Origin: Diacronema lutheri
Taxonomy: Eukaryota; Haptophyta; Pavlovophyceae; Pavlovales; Pavlovaceae
Assembly: GCA_019448385.1 (NCBI GenBank)
Contig: JAGTXO010000006.1
Coordinates: 1 to 64,000 of the forward strand
Reading direction: 5' to 3'
Length of the DNA stretch: 64,000 bases
Shown here: positions 42,401 through 51,584 of the stretch, in pieces
Layout of the letters: every line of letters starts with the position of its first letter
Numbering within the stretch: the first letter of the stretch is position 1
Notes under the pieces: model-generated
What the model was told of the DNA's origin: nothing
Seen by the model: only the letters and a program-made list of their open reading frames with translations
Databases searched by the model: none
Translations under genes and position numbers: made by a program

Positions 42401-43582
42401 ATCCTCTGGCTGCGCGCCGAGCTCGAGCGGGCGGCGCGCGCGACCGCGCAGGTGGCGGACGCGGCTGCCGGCGCGCACGGCGCGCGCGCCGCGCCCGCTG
42501 CGCTCGCGCCGCCGCCGCTGCGCGTGCTCACCGAGGTGACCGAGGCGATGGCGATACCCTTTGTCGACCAGTCGGGCTGGTGGCCCGTTGACTCACGCAC
42601 GGGCTCGCACCTCGACTCGCCCGCGGTGGCCGCTGGCTCGATCTTCACCGACTCGATGAACTTCCCGCTCCTCGCGCAGCTCTACTTTGTGCCGCAGCTG
42701 CCGCAGCTCCTCGATGCGCTTCTGATCCCCGCCGATGGCCACGCATACCTGCAGCTCGTCGAGCCGCCGGCGCACCTCCTCGGCCGCACCTTTGGCGATC
42801 TCGTCGAGGCGATGCTCGGCTTTACGCACAGCGGCGACGACGGCGACACCGACGACGAGCGCGGGGAGGAGGCGCGGGCGGAGCAGCACGAGCACCAGGG
42901 CGGCGCGGATGGGGCGGACGCGCGCGGTGCGGACAGCGCGGACGGCGGCCGGCCGTGGCCGAGCGAGCGCGCCAATGGCAGCGTACGCGAGGACGTGCTC
43001 GACAGCGGCCTGCTCCCCATCGGTCTGTACAAGCGGAGGTCGGCGCGTCATTCGTACGTATGTCTCAACCCGCGCATGGACGACCGCGTGATGGCGGGCG
43101 ACAAGGTGTACATCATTGGCAGGCGGCAGGCGGATGCCATGGCGGCGCATGTCGCGCACGCCGTCGATGAGCTCGAGCCGACCGCCGAGCTGCAGATGCT
43201 CGACGCGGTTGCGCAGCCGGGCGGCGCGCGCATGGCTGTGCGCGATCAGGCGGAACGTGCGCAGGCGGAGGTGGGCGCGTCCGAGATCGAGCTCGTCCGG
43301 CGCGAGCTGCACGCGCTGCGCGCCGACATGCACGCCCTCACCGCGGCGCTCTGCACCAAGGAGCAGGCGCCGTGCATCGCGCAGCAGCCGGCGGGCGCGG
43401 GCGCGCCGGGTGAGCCGCCGGCGGTGGTGCGCTCGCCGTCGTCCGCGCAGCCCGCGCTCGTGCACCCGCCGCACGCCTCGCAGCCGACGCCGCCGCACCT
43501 CCGCGCCGAGCTCAACCTCCCTGCGCTCAGCCTGCCGGCCGATGCGGACACTGACAACGTTGCGCACACCCTCGAGCTTTAG
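38117..43582 (+). CDS. Slo/BK-type RCK-gated potassium channel
   Basis: 1821 aa, no intron. The pore signature TVGYGDF is at residues 812-818 between a preceding helix (ALSIGLSLVSLNLAFAGAVF) and S6 (AICVIVLVLSWVPRQFGALA). S1-S4-like segments lie at about 610-740; S4 is weak, with only RFFRLYG. Two further hydrophobic helices lie at about 175-240. The C-terminal gating ring has RCK1 (HVLLCGPITPQQLRFFLSTF, then VVLTPLP, QQGDVISSHAD) and RCK2 (HVLVAGWTRDMAVLVETLFA, then RGSVHVTSDLLRAGLLEASA). This is the layout of Ca2+- or ligand-gated Slo channels. Long low-complexity inserts (poly-Gly, four LTPPS repeats) separate the N-terminal helices from S1. The Ca2+ bowl is not obvious. Confidence 0.9.
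39316..39465. repeat. 15-bp x4 and GGC tandem repeats within channel gene
   Basis: Four copies of a 15-bp unit (CTCACGCCGCCATCG and variants) encode LTPPS repeats, followed closely by a long GGC run (about 39,402-39,463) encoding about 20 Gly. Both keep the frame. Confidence 0.85.
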
Positions 43583-43767
43583 AGTCGCAGGCGACACCGC
43601 ACCGTGCGGCCGAGCGCGCGGTTCGCGCCCTGCAGCGATAGAGCACAGCGGCCGCGCGGCTTTCGCGCGCGCGCCACTCGTTCTTCACTGAAAGAGTGTG
43701 AAATCGACTTCAGTGAACTCACTTGAAAGTCGTCCTTTGGGATTTAAGAGACGGCGCGCGCCCGGCC

Positions 43768-46700
43768 ATGGAGGCGCTCTGCGCGGACGTGTCGCGACGG
43801 CTCTCGCGGCACCTGTCGCTGCAGGGCGAGAACCAGGCGCTCGGTCGCAAGGTGCTCGGCATCGCGCTCAATGCCGCGCACGAGGCCGAGTTCGTCGAGC
43901 GCTGCGCCGCCGTCGCGCCGCTGCAGCCAGCGTTTGCGGCCGAGCTGTGGGCACGCGTGCGGCACGCGCTCCGGCCGGCCAACGCGGCGCCACCGCCGGC
44001 GCCGCCACCGTTCGCCGCGTCGGCCGATCGCCTCGACGGCAGCGATGCCGCCGCCGGGCTGCGCGGCGGCCTGCAGGTCGGCGCGCTCGGCGCGCTCGGC
44101 GCGCTCGGCGCGGCGGGCGCGGGCGCGCACCGCTTTGGCGTGGGCGGCGCGCCAATGCCGCCGCCCGAGCGCAGGTCGGCGCTTGGCCTCGACGCGCTCG
44201 CGGCGGCGAAGCGGCGCGCGAACGGCGAGGGCGCGCGTTCGCGCGTGCCGCCGCGTGGCCATGTTGCGCTCTCGTTCGCCGCCGACGAGGCAGAAGAGGA
44301 CGCGGCGGCGGACGCGGCGGCGGGTGGCCTGCCGAGCGGCGCGCACGGACCGGCATGCGGGCCGCCGCCGCCGCCATCAGGCGCGCCGCGCGCGCCGGCG
44401 GCGGCGGCAGCAGCGGCGGCGATGGCGGCAGAGGCCGTGGCGCGTGCGCCCCCCGCGCCCCACTTCCGCGCGCCGCGCGAGCCGACGCCATCGCACCCGG
44501 GCGGCGTGAGCGTTGGCGCGCTCGAGCGTATTCACGCGCGCGTGCGCGAGCGGCTGAAAGGGGGCGCGCAGTTCTTCACGCGCAGCGGCGAGCAGTTAAG
44601 CGGCGGGCTCGAGAGCTCGCGGCCCGGCCTCGACGACGCGTCCGAGCCGTCGGCCGCGCCGCGCGCGAGCGCCGACGGCGAGGCCGGCGGCGGCGGCGGC
44701 GCGGCCGCCTCCGCCGCGTCCGCGTCCGCGCCCGCGCGCGAGTGCGCGTCGGCGCGCGCCGACGCGCACGCCTACCCGTGGCACCTCCTCGACGGTACGC
44801 CTCAGGCCCTCGAGCTACGGACGCCGCGCGATACGCCGACGCCCGCGCACCGCGGCGGCGGCGCGGCGTCCGCGCGCTCGGGCGCGCTGCAGCCTCCGAC
44901 GCCGCATCTGCCAGCTCGCGCCGACGCCGAGCCCACGCGGCCCGCCGCCCAGTGCGGGCCCGCCGTCTCGATCGGCGGCGGCGACGGCGAGCTCGGCATT
45001 GAGGGCAACGGTAGCGGCGGCGGCGGCGAGGAAGGCGCGCGCGCCGCCGAGGCCGCGCGCGAGGCGGAGGGCGACCTCGAACGGCAGTGGTACGAGCAGG
45101 ACGAAACGGGCGCGCAGCTCGACTCATCGGCCGCCGACCCCTTCGCCGCGCTCGGCGACGCCGCGTCGTTCGCCGCAAAGGACGCGGCGGTGCGCGCGCG
45201 CGTGCAGACGGGCGGCCGGCGGCAGGCGGGGCGCGAGCAGCGGCAGCGCGAGCAGGAGCGATGGGAGAGGGACCGGCTGCGCGCGTCGGGCGTTGGGCCG
45301 ATCGGCGCTGGCGACGACGATGACGACGACCAGGAGATCCGAACGCACGTTCTGGTGCACGACCTTCGCCCTCCCTTCCTCGACGGGCGCGTGGCCTTCT
45401 CGAAGCAGGCCGAGCCCGTGCAGCCCGTGCGCGACCCAACCTCCGATATGGCCGTCAACTCGAAGAAGGGCTCAGCCCTCGTGCGCGAGGTGCGCGAGCG
45501 GCGCGAGCGCGAGCGCGCGACGCGCGACAAGTTCTCGACCGCCGGCACGCTGATCGGCAAGATCATCGGCGGAGGCGGGGCGGGGGCGCCTGCTGCGGCG
45601 GCGGAGGGTGGCGGCGCGGACGGCACGGCCGCGCCGCTCGACGGCGCGCAGTGGGGCGCCGACGTGCAGCTCCGCCCGCTCGACGAGCGCGGCGCGGACG
45701 ATGGCGCGGATGACGATGGCGGCGGCGGTGGCCGGTCCGGCCGCGCCGGCCGTGGCGACTCGCGGTACGGCGAGCATATCAAGCTCAAGCAGGAGGCGGT
45801 GTCGGAGTTTGCGCAGAGCAAGACGCTGCGCGAGCAGCGCGAGTTCCTGCCTATCTTCGCCTGCCGCGAGCAGCTGCTCTCCGTCGTGCGCGACAACTCG
45901 GTCGTCGTGCTCGTCGGCGAGACGGGCTCGGGCAAGACAACGCAGCTCACGCAGTACCTGCACGAGGAGGGGTACACGCAGTACGGGCTCGTCGGCTGCA
46001 CGCAGCCCCGCCGCGTCGCCGCCATGTCCGTCGCGAAGCGCGTCGCCGACGAGATGGGCGTGGAGGTGGGCGCGCAGGTCGGGTACACGATTCGCTTCGA
46101 GGATGCCACGTCCGACCAGACGGTCATCAAGTACATGACCGATGGCGTACTGCTGCGCGAGAGCCTCGTCGAGGGCGACCTGGACAAGTACGCGGCGATC
46201 GTGATGGACGAAGCCCACGAGCGCTCGCTGCACACCGACATTCTCTTTGGCATCCTGAAGGGCGTCGTCTCACGCAGGCGCGACCTGCGGCTCATCGTGA
46301 CGAGCGCGACGCTCGACGCGGACAAGTTTGCCGCCTTCTTCGGCTCGGTGCCCGTCTTCGTCGTGCCCGGCCGCACGTTCCCCGTTGAGATCTTCTGGTC
46401 GAAGACGCCCGTCGAGGACTACGTCGACGCCGCCGTCAAGCAGGCGATGCAGATCCACGTGTCGCACCCACCCGGCGACGTGCTCATCTTCATGACGGGC
46501 CAGGAGGAGATCGAGACGACGTGCGCCGTGCTCGCGGAGCGCGTCACGGCGATCGGCGAGGGCGTCGCGCCGCTGCTCGTGCTACCCATCTACTCGATGC
46601 TCCCGTCCGAGCTGCAGGCTAAGATCTTCCAGCGCGCGGAGGGCGGCGCGCGCAAGATCATCGTCTCGACCAACATCGCCGAGACGTCGCTGACGGTTGA

Positions 46701-48325
46701 CGGCATCCTCTACGTGATCGACTGCGGCTTTTGCAAGCTCAAGGTGTACAACCCGAAGATGGGCATGGACGCGCTGCAGGTCTTCCCCGAGAGCCGCGCC
46801 GCCGCCAACCAGCGCGCCGGCCGCGCGGGGCGCACGGGCCCTGGCCGCTGCTTTCGCCTCTTCACGGAGAGCGCCTTCCGCTCCGAGCTGCTGCCCGCGA
46901 CCGTCCCCGAGATCCAGCGGACCAACCTGGGCAACGTCGTCCTTCTGCTCAAGAGCCTCGGCATCGACGACTTGCTCCGCTTCGACTTCATGGACCCGCC
47001 GCCGCAGGACAACCTGCTCAACTCGATGTACCAACTCTGGTCCGTGCGCGACGGAGCGGCGTCCCGCCTTGCGGTCGGACCGCGCCGCGCGCGCCAGAGC
47101 GTGTGCATCGCGCCAGAGCAGAGGGTGTGCATCGCGCCAATTCGCTCACGCGTCGCTCGTTGCGCTCGCCCGTCCTCCGCCCCTCCGCCGCTCGCCCATT
47201 CCGCGCACGCGCCGCGGCGCCGCGGCGCCGCGCGCGTGCGCACGCACGCGCAGGTTCCTCGGCGCACTCGATGACAGCGGCGGGCTGACGACGCTTGGCC
47301 GGCGGATGGTCGAGTTCCCGCTCGACCCGCCGCTCGCAAAGATGCTGCTCACTGCGGAGGTGGAGGGGTGCGTCGCCGAGGTGCTGACCGTCGTCGCGAT
47401 GCTGTCGATGCCGTCCGTCTTTTACCGGCCGCGCGAGCGCGAGGAGGAGTCGGACGCGATGCGCGAGAAGTTCTTTGTGCCCGAGAGCGACCACCTCACG
47501 CTGCTCAACGTGTACCAGCTGTGGGCCAAGTATGGCTACCGCTCCGACTGGTGCCAGCGCCACTTTGTCCACGCCAAGGCGCTCAAGAAGGTGCGCGAGG
47601 TGCGCGAGCAGCTCCTCGAGATTTGCAAAAAGGGGCGTTGGCTCATCTCGTCATGCGGCTCCGAGTGGGACGCGGTGCGTCGCTGCGTGTGCGCCGCCTA
47701 CTTCGACAACGCGAGCCGGATCAAGTCGATGGGCGAGTACCTGAACATGCGCACGGGCATGCCGTGCCACATGCACCCCTCATCCGCGCTCTTTGGGATG
47801 GGCGTGCAGCCCGACTACGTCATCTACCACGAGCTCGTCCTCACCTCCAAGGCGAGGGAGCGAGCGCTGAACTGCGCGCGCGCGGCACGCACTCGCCATG
47901 CGCGCGGGGGGAAGAGGGGAAGGGGTGGGAGAGGGGAGGTAGGGAGGGGGATGCAAGGCTCACACGCGCACGCGCACGCACCGCGCTCCCCGCTGCCTGC
48001 GCCCCCTCCCCCCGTGCCTGCGCAGGAGTACATGATGAACGTGACGGCGGTCGACGCGCACTGGCTCGCAGAGCTCGGTCCAATGTTCTTCTCGGTGAAG
48101 GAGGGGCACGAGACGCGCGCGGAGAAGCGGCGCAAGCAGCTCGTCCAGAAGCGCAAGATGGAGGAGGCGGCCGCGGCCTCGGAGGCGGAGCGCGCAGCGC
48201 GCGAGGCCGCGGCGGCCGCTGATCCCGTGCGCGCGCGCGTGCAACGGTTGGCGACGCCGGGCGCGGAGAGCGTCTCGGGCGGCCCGCTCAAGCGAGCCAA
48301 GACGCCGCGACGGGTGGGCATGTGA
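43768..48325 (+). CDS. PRP16/DHX38: PRP16-type DEAH-box splicing helicase
   Basis: Exons 43768-47039, 47254-47851 and 48026-48325, 1389 aa. This is the spliceosomal ATPase that remodels the catalytic core between the two splicing steps. Motifs are Walker [11 protein letters not shown] (717-726), DEAH (814-817), [20 protein letters not shown] and [15 protein letters not shown]16-specific features are KEGSALVRE-like and [15 protein letters not shown] segments upstream and [19 protein letters not shown] near the end. The ~550-residue N-terminus is low complexity. Intron 1 (TG|GTCCGT...CGCAG|G) falls at MYQLW-FLGALD; intron 2 is GC-AG at [17 protein letters not shown] 15-bp GTGTGCATCGCGCCA duplication sits in intron 1. 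Confidence 0.95.
47852..48025 (+). other. GC-AG intron in PRP16
   Basis: 174 bp, reading AAG|GCGAGG...GCGCAG|GAG. The flanking residues ([14 protein letters not shown]) are contiguous in the PRP16 family, so the GC donor is set by homology. The interior is purine-rich then CT-rich before the acceptor. Confidence 0.85.
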
Positions 48326-48377
48326 TTGATGAGCGGTGGCCCACTCTGAAAACGTCGTGTAACGTCCAGCGGCGTCC

Positions 48378-49280
48378 ATGCGCCACGCGATTTCCATTCT
48401 GGCTTGCCTGCACGCGCGCGCCGGTCCGCCAGCAGCGCTCCGACCGCTTCGGTGCGCGGCGAGCGCCATGCTCGCGCCCGACCTCTCTCCAAGCGACGGC
48501 GCGCGGCGGCTCGCTGCCGAGCTGCTGCAGCGCGCGGCGCCGCCGCCGACCGATCGCTCGGCGGGCGCGCAGTTGCTCACCAACGCGGCAGCGGCCGCAG
48601 CCGCCTCGGCAACGCGAGTCACGCAGGCCGCGCAGCCCGCCTCGCCTGGTGGGCTCGTCGCGAGCCTTCTCTCCGCGCGGGGCTGCCTCACGCTCGCGCG
48701 TGGCGTGTGGTCTGACGCGCTTCGGCCGGGAGACATTGCGGTCGATGCGACGTGCGGCAACGGGAATGACGCGGCCGAGCTGGCCACGATCCTCGCGCGC
48801 AGAGCCAGCGAGGCGCCCGCATCGTCCGCTGTGGGTCGCCTCGTAGCGCTTGACATCCAACCCGCCGCGCTCGACGCGACGCGCGCTCGCCTCGACGATG
48901 CGCTGCGCGACTTTGGCGCCGCCGAACGCCCGCACGTCGAGCTGCTGCTGCACGACCACGCATCCTTCCCGCCCTCGCTTGCGCCAGGATCGGTCCGGCT
49001 CGTTGTGTACAACCTTGGCTACCTGCCCCACGGCGACCACAGCCGGACGACCACCGCCGAGGGCACTGTCCGCTCGTTGCAGGCCGCGACCGAGCTGCTG
49101 TGCGTCGGCGGAATGATCACCGCCGTCAGCTACCCTGCGCACCCGGAGGGCGTGCGCGAGGCGGCGGCGGTGCACGACGCTTTTGCGCGCCTGGACAAGC
49201 ACCGTTGGCGCGTGCTCGTCTGCCGGCCGAGCCAGAACGAGCGCGAGAAGTTTCTCACTGTCGCGCTGCGCCGGTGCTGA
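48378..49280 (+). CDS. MnmM/YtqB-family methyltransferase, organellar
   Basis: A 300-aa protein. The N-terminal 40-60 residues are Arg/Ala/Ser-rich without acidic residues, consistent with an organelle presequence. The Rossmann methyltransferase core shows IAVDATCGNGNDAAELA (SAM motif I), RLVALDIQPAALDATRARLD and the family hallmark YNLGYLPHGDHSRTTTAEGT. It continues VRSLQAATELLCVGGMITAV and SYPAHPEG. PF06962 proteins were annotated as putative rRNA methylases; the Bacillus member YtqB is MnmM, which methylates the wobble-modified uridine of tRNA. A plastid or mitochondrial tRNA role is therefore inferred. No intron. Confidence 0.88.
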   Translation: MRHAISILACLHARAGPPAALRPLRCAASAMLAPDLSPSDGARRLAAELLQRAAPPPTDRSAGAQLLTNAAAAAAASATRVTQAAQPASPGGLVASLLSARGCLTLARGVWSDALRPGDIAVDATCGNGNDAAELATILARRASEAPASSAVGRLVALDIQPAALDATRARLDDALRDFGAAERPHVELLLHDHASFPPSLAPGSVRLVVYNLGYLPHGDHSRTTTAEGTVRSLQAATELLCVGGMITAVSYPAHPEGVREAAAVHDAFARLDKHRWRVLVCRPSQNEREKFLTVALRRC

Positions 49281-49459
49281 GTCGAGTTTATAGGCACGCT
49301 CCGATCTGGCCAACATCTTCCTCGATGTTCCCGCGGGAAGGTCGCAAACGTGTGGAGCAGATGAACAGCAGAATTGCACAGCCCCGCCCGCCCGTCGTGC
49401 CGCGCCGTGCAGCCTGCCCGCGCTGCCCAGCCGCGGCGCCCGGGCGGGAGACCCCTCCT

Positions 49460-49477
49460 CCCCCCCCCCCCCCCCCC
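49460..49477. repeat. 18-C homopolymer near a 3' end
   Basis: A C run just beyond the stop of the minus-strand gene at 49489, probably in its 3' UTR (poly-G on the transcribed strand). Confidence 0.8.
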
Positions 49478-49488
49478 AACCTCCCGGT

Positions 49489-50202
49489 TCATGACGAGCA
49501 CGAGAGGCAGCACTGCGCAATGTTGGTCGTAACGAACAGGCGGAGGAAGCAGAAGGTGAAGAAGGCGACCTGCAGCAAGAAGGTGAACGGGTGCACCACG
49601 CCCGACGCCACGTAGGCCTTTGCCCACGTAACGACGGCAGGCGTCAGGACGCGCCGCGACAGCCAGCCGTGCGCCGCGTGCAGGCCGAGGCAGTGAAGGT
49701 AGAAGCCGAGCTGGTCGTACTCGACCTGCACGGCAGTGACCTCGCGCTTCGAGTTGTACCAGCAGATGACCATGGCTTTGAACTTGAAGGGCGGCAAAAA
49801 GGGCAGCGAGCGCAGGTTATCCTCCTCGAGCATCAGGTAGCACAGCCTGCGCTCGGGCTCGTGCGTGAACGCGAAGCAGCGGTACACGCGGCTCGAGATG
49901 CCGAGCACTGTCGTGTAGCACTTTTCCGCGAGAAAGACGTCCTCCCACGTTCCGAGAATTGCGTTCGAGTTCATGTTGAAGTCGACGTTGGTCGCCATCG
50001 ACAGCGAGAGCTCGCGCATGATCGTGACGACAAAGTCGCGCAGCCCAACCGCCTTCACGCTACACGCTGAGACATGGATCTCGCGCCGGTCGCAGATGTG
50101 GAATCGCAGCGGGTGCACCGCCCCCTCCTTGCCCGCCGCCGCCCCCGAGCGGCGGTGCGGCTGCGCCGGCGAGGGCGGGGGCGTGTCGAGGTCACCGTTC
50201 AT
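49489..50202 (-). CDS. Conserved-looking protein with C-terminal membrane helix, unknown
   Basis: A 237-aa protein from the ATG at 50202. Apart from a short Pro/Ala N-terminus it has balanced composition: RFHICDRREIHVSACSVKAV, FVVTIMRELSLSMATNVDFN, ILGTWEDVFLAEKCYTTVLG and MVICWYNSKREVTAVQVEYD. Its C-terminus is hydrophobic (PFTFLLQVAFFTFCFLRLFV), then Cys-rich (IAQCCLSCSS), suggesting a membrane anchor with possible lipidation. The TWEDVFLAEKCYTTVL part resembles a small alpha/beta barrel-like fold, but I cannot name a family. It diverges from SNAPIN across a 120-bp AT-rich gap. Confidence 0.65.
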   Translation of the reverse strand: MNGDLDTPPPSPAQPHRRSGAAAGKEGAVHPLRFHICDRREIHVSACSVKAVGLRDFVVTIMRELSLSMATNVDFNMNSNAILGTWEDVFLAEKCYTTVLGISSRVYRCFAFTHEPERRLCYLMLEEDNLRSLPFLPPFKFKAMVICWYNSKREVTAVQVEYDQLGFYLHCLGLHAAHGWLSRRVLTPAVVTWAKAYVASGVVHPFTFLLQVAFFTFCFLRLFVTTNIAQCCLSCSS

Positions 50203-50322
50203 CGCGGCCCGAATCTGCGGCGTAAACGCAGAATATTTTGGCGCGATGCGCGCCCGGACACACGCAGCAATAATAATTTATTAATAATTGCACGGGTCCC
50301 AGTGGGAACTCCAAGAGCGGCC
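50203..50322. promoter_or_regulatory. AT-rich divergent promoter
   Basis: 120 bp between divergent starts with GAATATTTTGG and an AATAATAATTTATTAATAATT core near 50,267-50,287, strikingly AT-rich for this genome. Inferred shared promoter for the unknown protein and SNAPIN. Confidence 0.45.
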
Positions 50323-50673
50323 ATGGCCGCCCCGGCGTCGGAGGGCGCCGGCGCGGAACCCATGGCGCTGGCGCTGTTCACGCGCGATGCGCGACTGGGG
50401 ATGCAGGGCGTACTGGAGAGCCAGCTGGCGCTCTCCGCGCAAATCGAGCGCCTCTCCTCCGAGCTCCACCGCGCCAGGGCCTCCGAGCTGCCCGCCGTCG
50501 AGCCGTGCACCGCGTCGCTGATCACGTCGCGCCGACGCGTCGCCGCGGTGAATGCGACGCTCGTGCAAGTACAGGACCGTCTCGCGCGGATAGAAAAGCT
50601 CGCCTCTGCGCTGCCACTCGCGGGCGCGCCCGCGGGCGCGAGCATCGCGCCTGGCCTAAGTACGGTCGCTTAG
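50323..50673 (+). CDS. SNAPIN: SNAPIN-like BLOC-1 subunit
   Basis: A 116-aa protein. The helical pattern ESQLALSAQIERLSSELHRA, then SLITSRRRVAAVNATLVQVQ and DRLARIEKLAS follows the SNAPIN/BLOC-1 signature: ESQ-x-x-L-x-x-QI, then R-R-R-V-x-x-VN-x-x-L and Q-x-R-L. Predicted small coiled-coil subunit of BLOC-1 acting in endolysosomal sorting and SNARE binding. The ATG context GCGGCCATGG is strong. A 17-bp direct repeat (GGCCTAAGTACGGTCGC at 50653 and 50673) spans the stop codon. The next gene, TRAPPC2, is also a trafficking component and lies 236 bp downstream on the same strand. Confidence 0.8.
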   Translation: MAAPASEGAGAEPMALALFTRDARLGMQGVLESQLALSAQIERLSSELHRARASELPAVEPCTASLITSRRRVAAVNATLVQVQDRLARIEKLASALPLAGAPAGASIAPGLSTVA

Positions 50674-50909
50674 GCCTAAGTACGGTCGCGGCGCGCTGCG
50701 CGCCCTTCACAGCTCCGGCGGAGCGGTGCACGGGCCACCGCCTCCACCGTGGAAAAGAGGGGGAAGGAGGGGGAGAACGAGGGTCCGACTCCTTGGCGTC
50801 TTCATCCTTGCGTCGAAGTCAGCCGCCATCGTGGCTCCGCTCGCCGCGTCGGCAACTCGCGCGGGGCAACCGCGGCGGCGGCGGTGAGTAGCTGCCGCCG
50901 GGTGGCGCG

Positions 50910-51460
50910 ATGGCCACCGGCTCGTACACGTTCGTGATCGTCGCGCAGGGCGACACGCCCGTGTACGGGGCCGAATTCCTCGCCGCCGCCAAGAAGGACG
51001 GGCAGGACACGTCGCACCTCAACCAGCTCATCATACACGCCGCGCTCGACATGGTGGATGACGCCGTCTGGACGAGCAACAACATGTGCGCCGCCGCGCG
51101 TGGGCGTCGCCGCGCGCGTCGTCGGGCGCGCTCCGCCCGCGCGGGCCACCACGGCGCGCGCCCACGCGCGTGCGTGCGTTCGCGCGCGCTGGTTGGTCGC
51201 GCGCCGCGCGCGGCAGGTATCTGAAGACGGTCGACAAGTTCAACGAGCTGCTCATCTCCGCGTACGTCACGCCTGGCCACGCGCGCATGATGGTGCTGCA
51301 CGACGTGCGCAACGAGGACGGCATTCGCAGCTTCCTCCACGACGTGCACGAGCTCTATGTCAAGGTGCTGCTCAACCCGTTCCACTCGGCAGGCGCGCCC
51401 ATCAGGTCGGACACGTTCGACGCGCGCGTGCGCGCGCTCGCCAAAAAGTACCTCACGTGA
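50910..51460 (+). CDS. TRAPPC2: TRAPPC2 (sedlin), TRAPP complex subunit
   Basis: Exons 50910-51085 and 51217-51460 encode 139 aa, the usual family length. The longin-fold sequence SYTFVIVAQGDTPVYGAEFL, HLNQLIIHAALDMVDDAVW and TSNNM joins across the intron to YLKTVDKFNELLISAYVTPG. It continues MMVLHDVRNEDGIRSFLHDV and ends in ALAKKYLT. This closely follows sedlin. TRAPP is the GEF and tether for Rab1/Rab11 in ER-Golgi traffic. The 131-bp intron AT|GTGCGC...GGCAG|G is fixed by the NNM-YLK junction, a strong proof of the GTGCGC donor. An 18-bp repeat (CTCACCCGAGTTGCCAAG) occurs twice just downstream at 51490 and 51514. Confidence 0.95.
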
Positions 51461-51584
51461 GCGCGCTCAGCGCGTCCAGCCCTGTGGGACTCACCCGAGT
51501 TGCCAAGGTCAGCCTCACCCGAGTTGCCAAGTTGAGGGAGGGCCTGCCGGTTGCCTGCACACTGGCCCTGGACTCTCATGATCA

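Noticed and set aside
38096-42478. Very long minus-strand open frame opposite the K+ channel
   Set aside because: High GC content with RNY-biased codons leaves the antisense strand open; the plus strand has unmistakable channel and RCK motifs, the minus frame is Arg/His/Glu-rich with no motif.
47101-47139. GTGTGCATCGCGCCA duplication as a protein repeat in PRP16
   Set aside because: It falls inside intron 1, between residues that are contiguous in the PRP16 family, so it is not coding.
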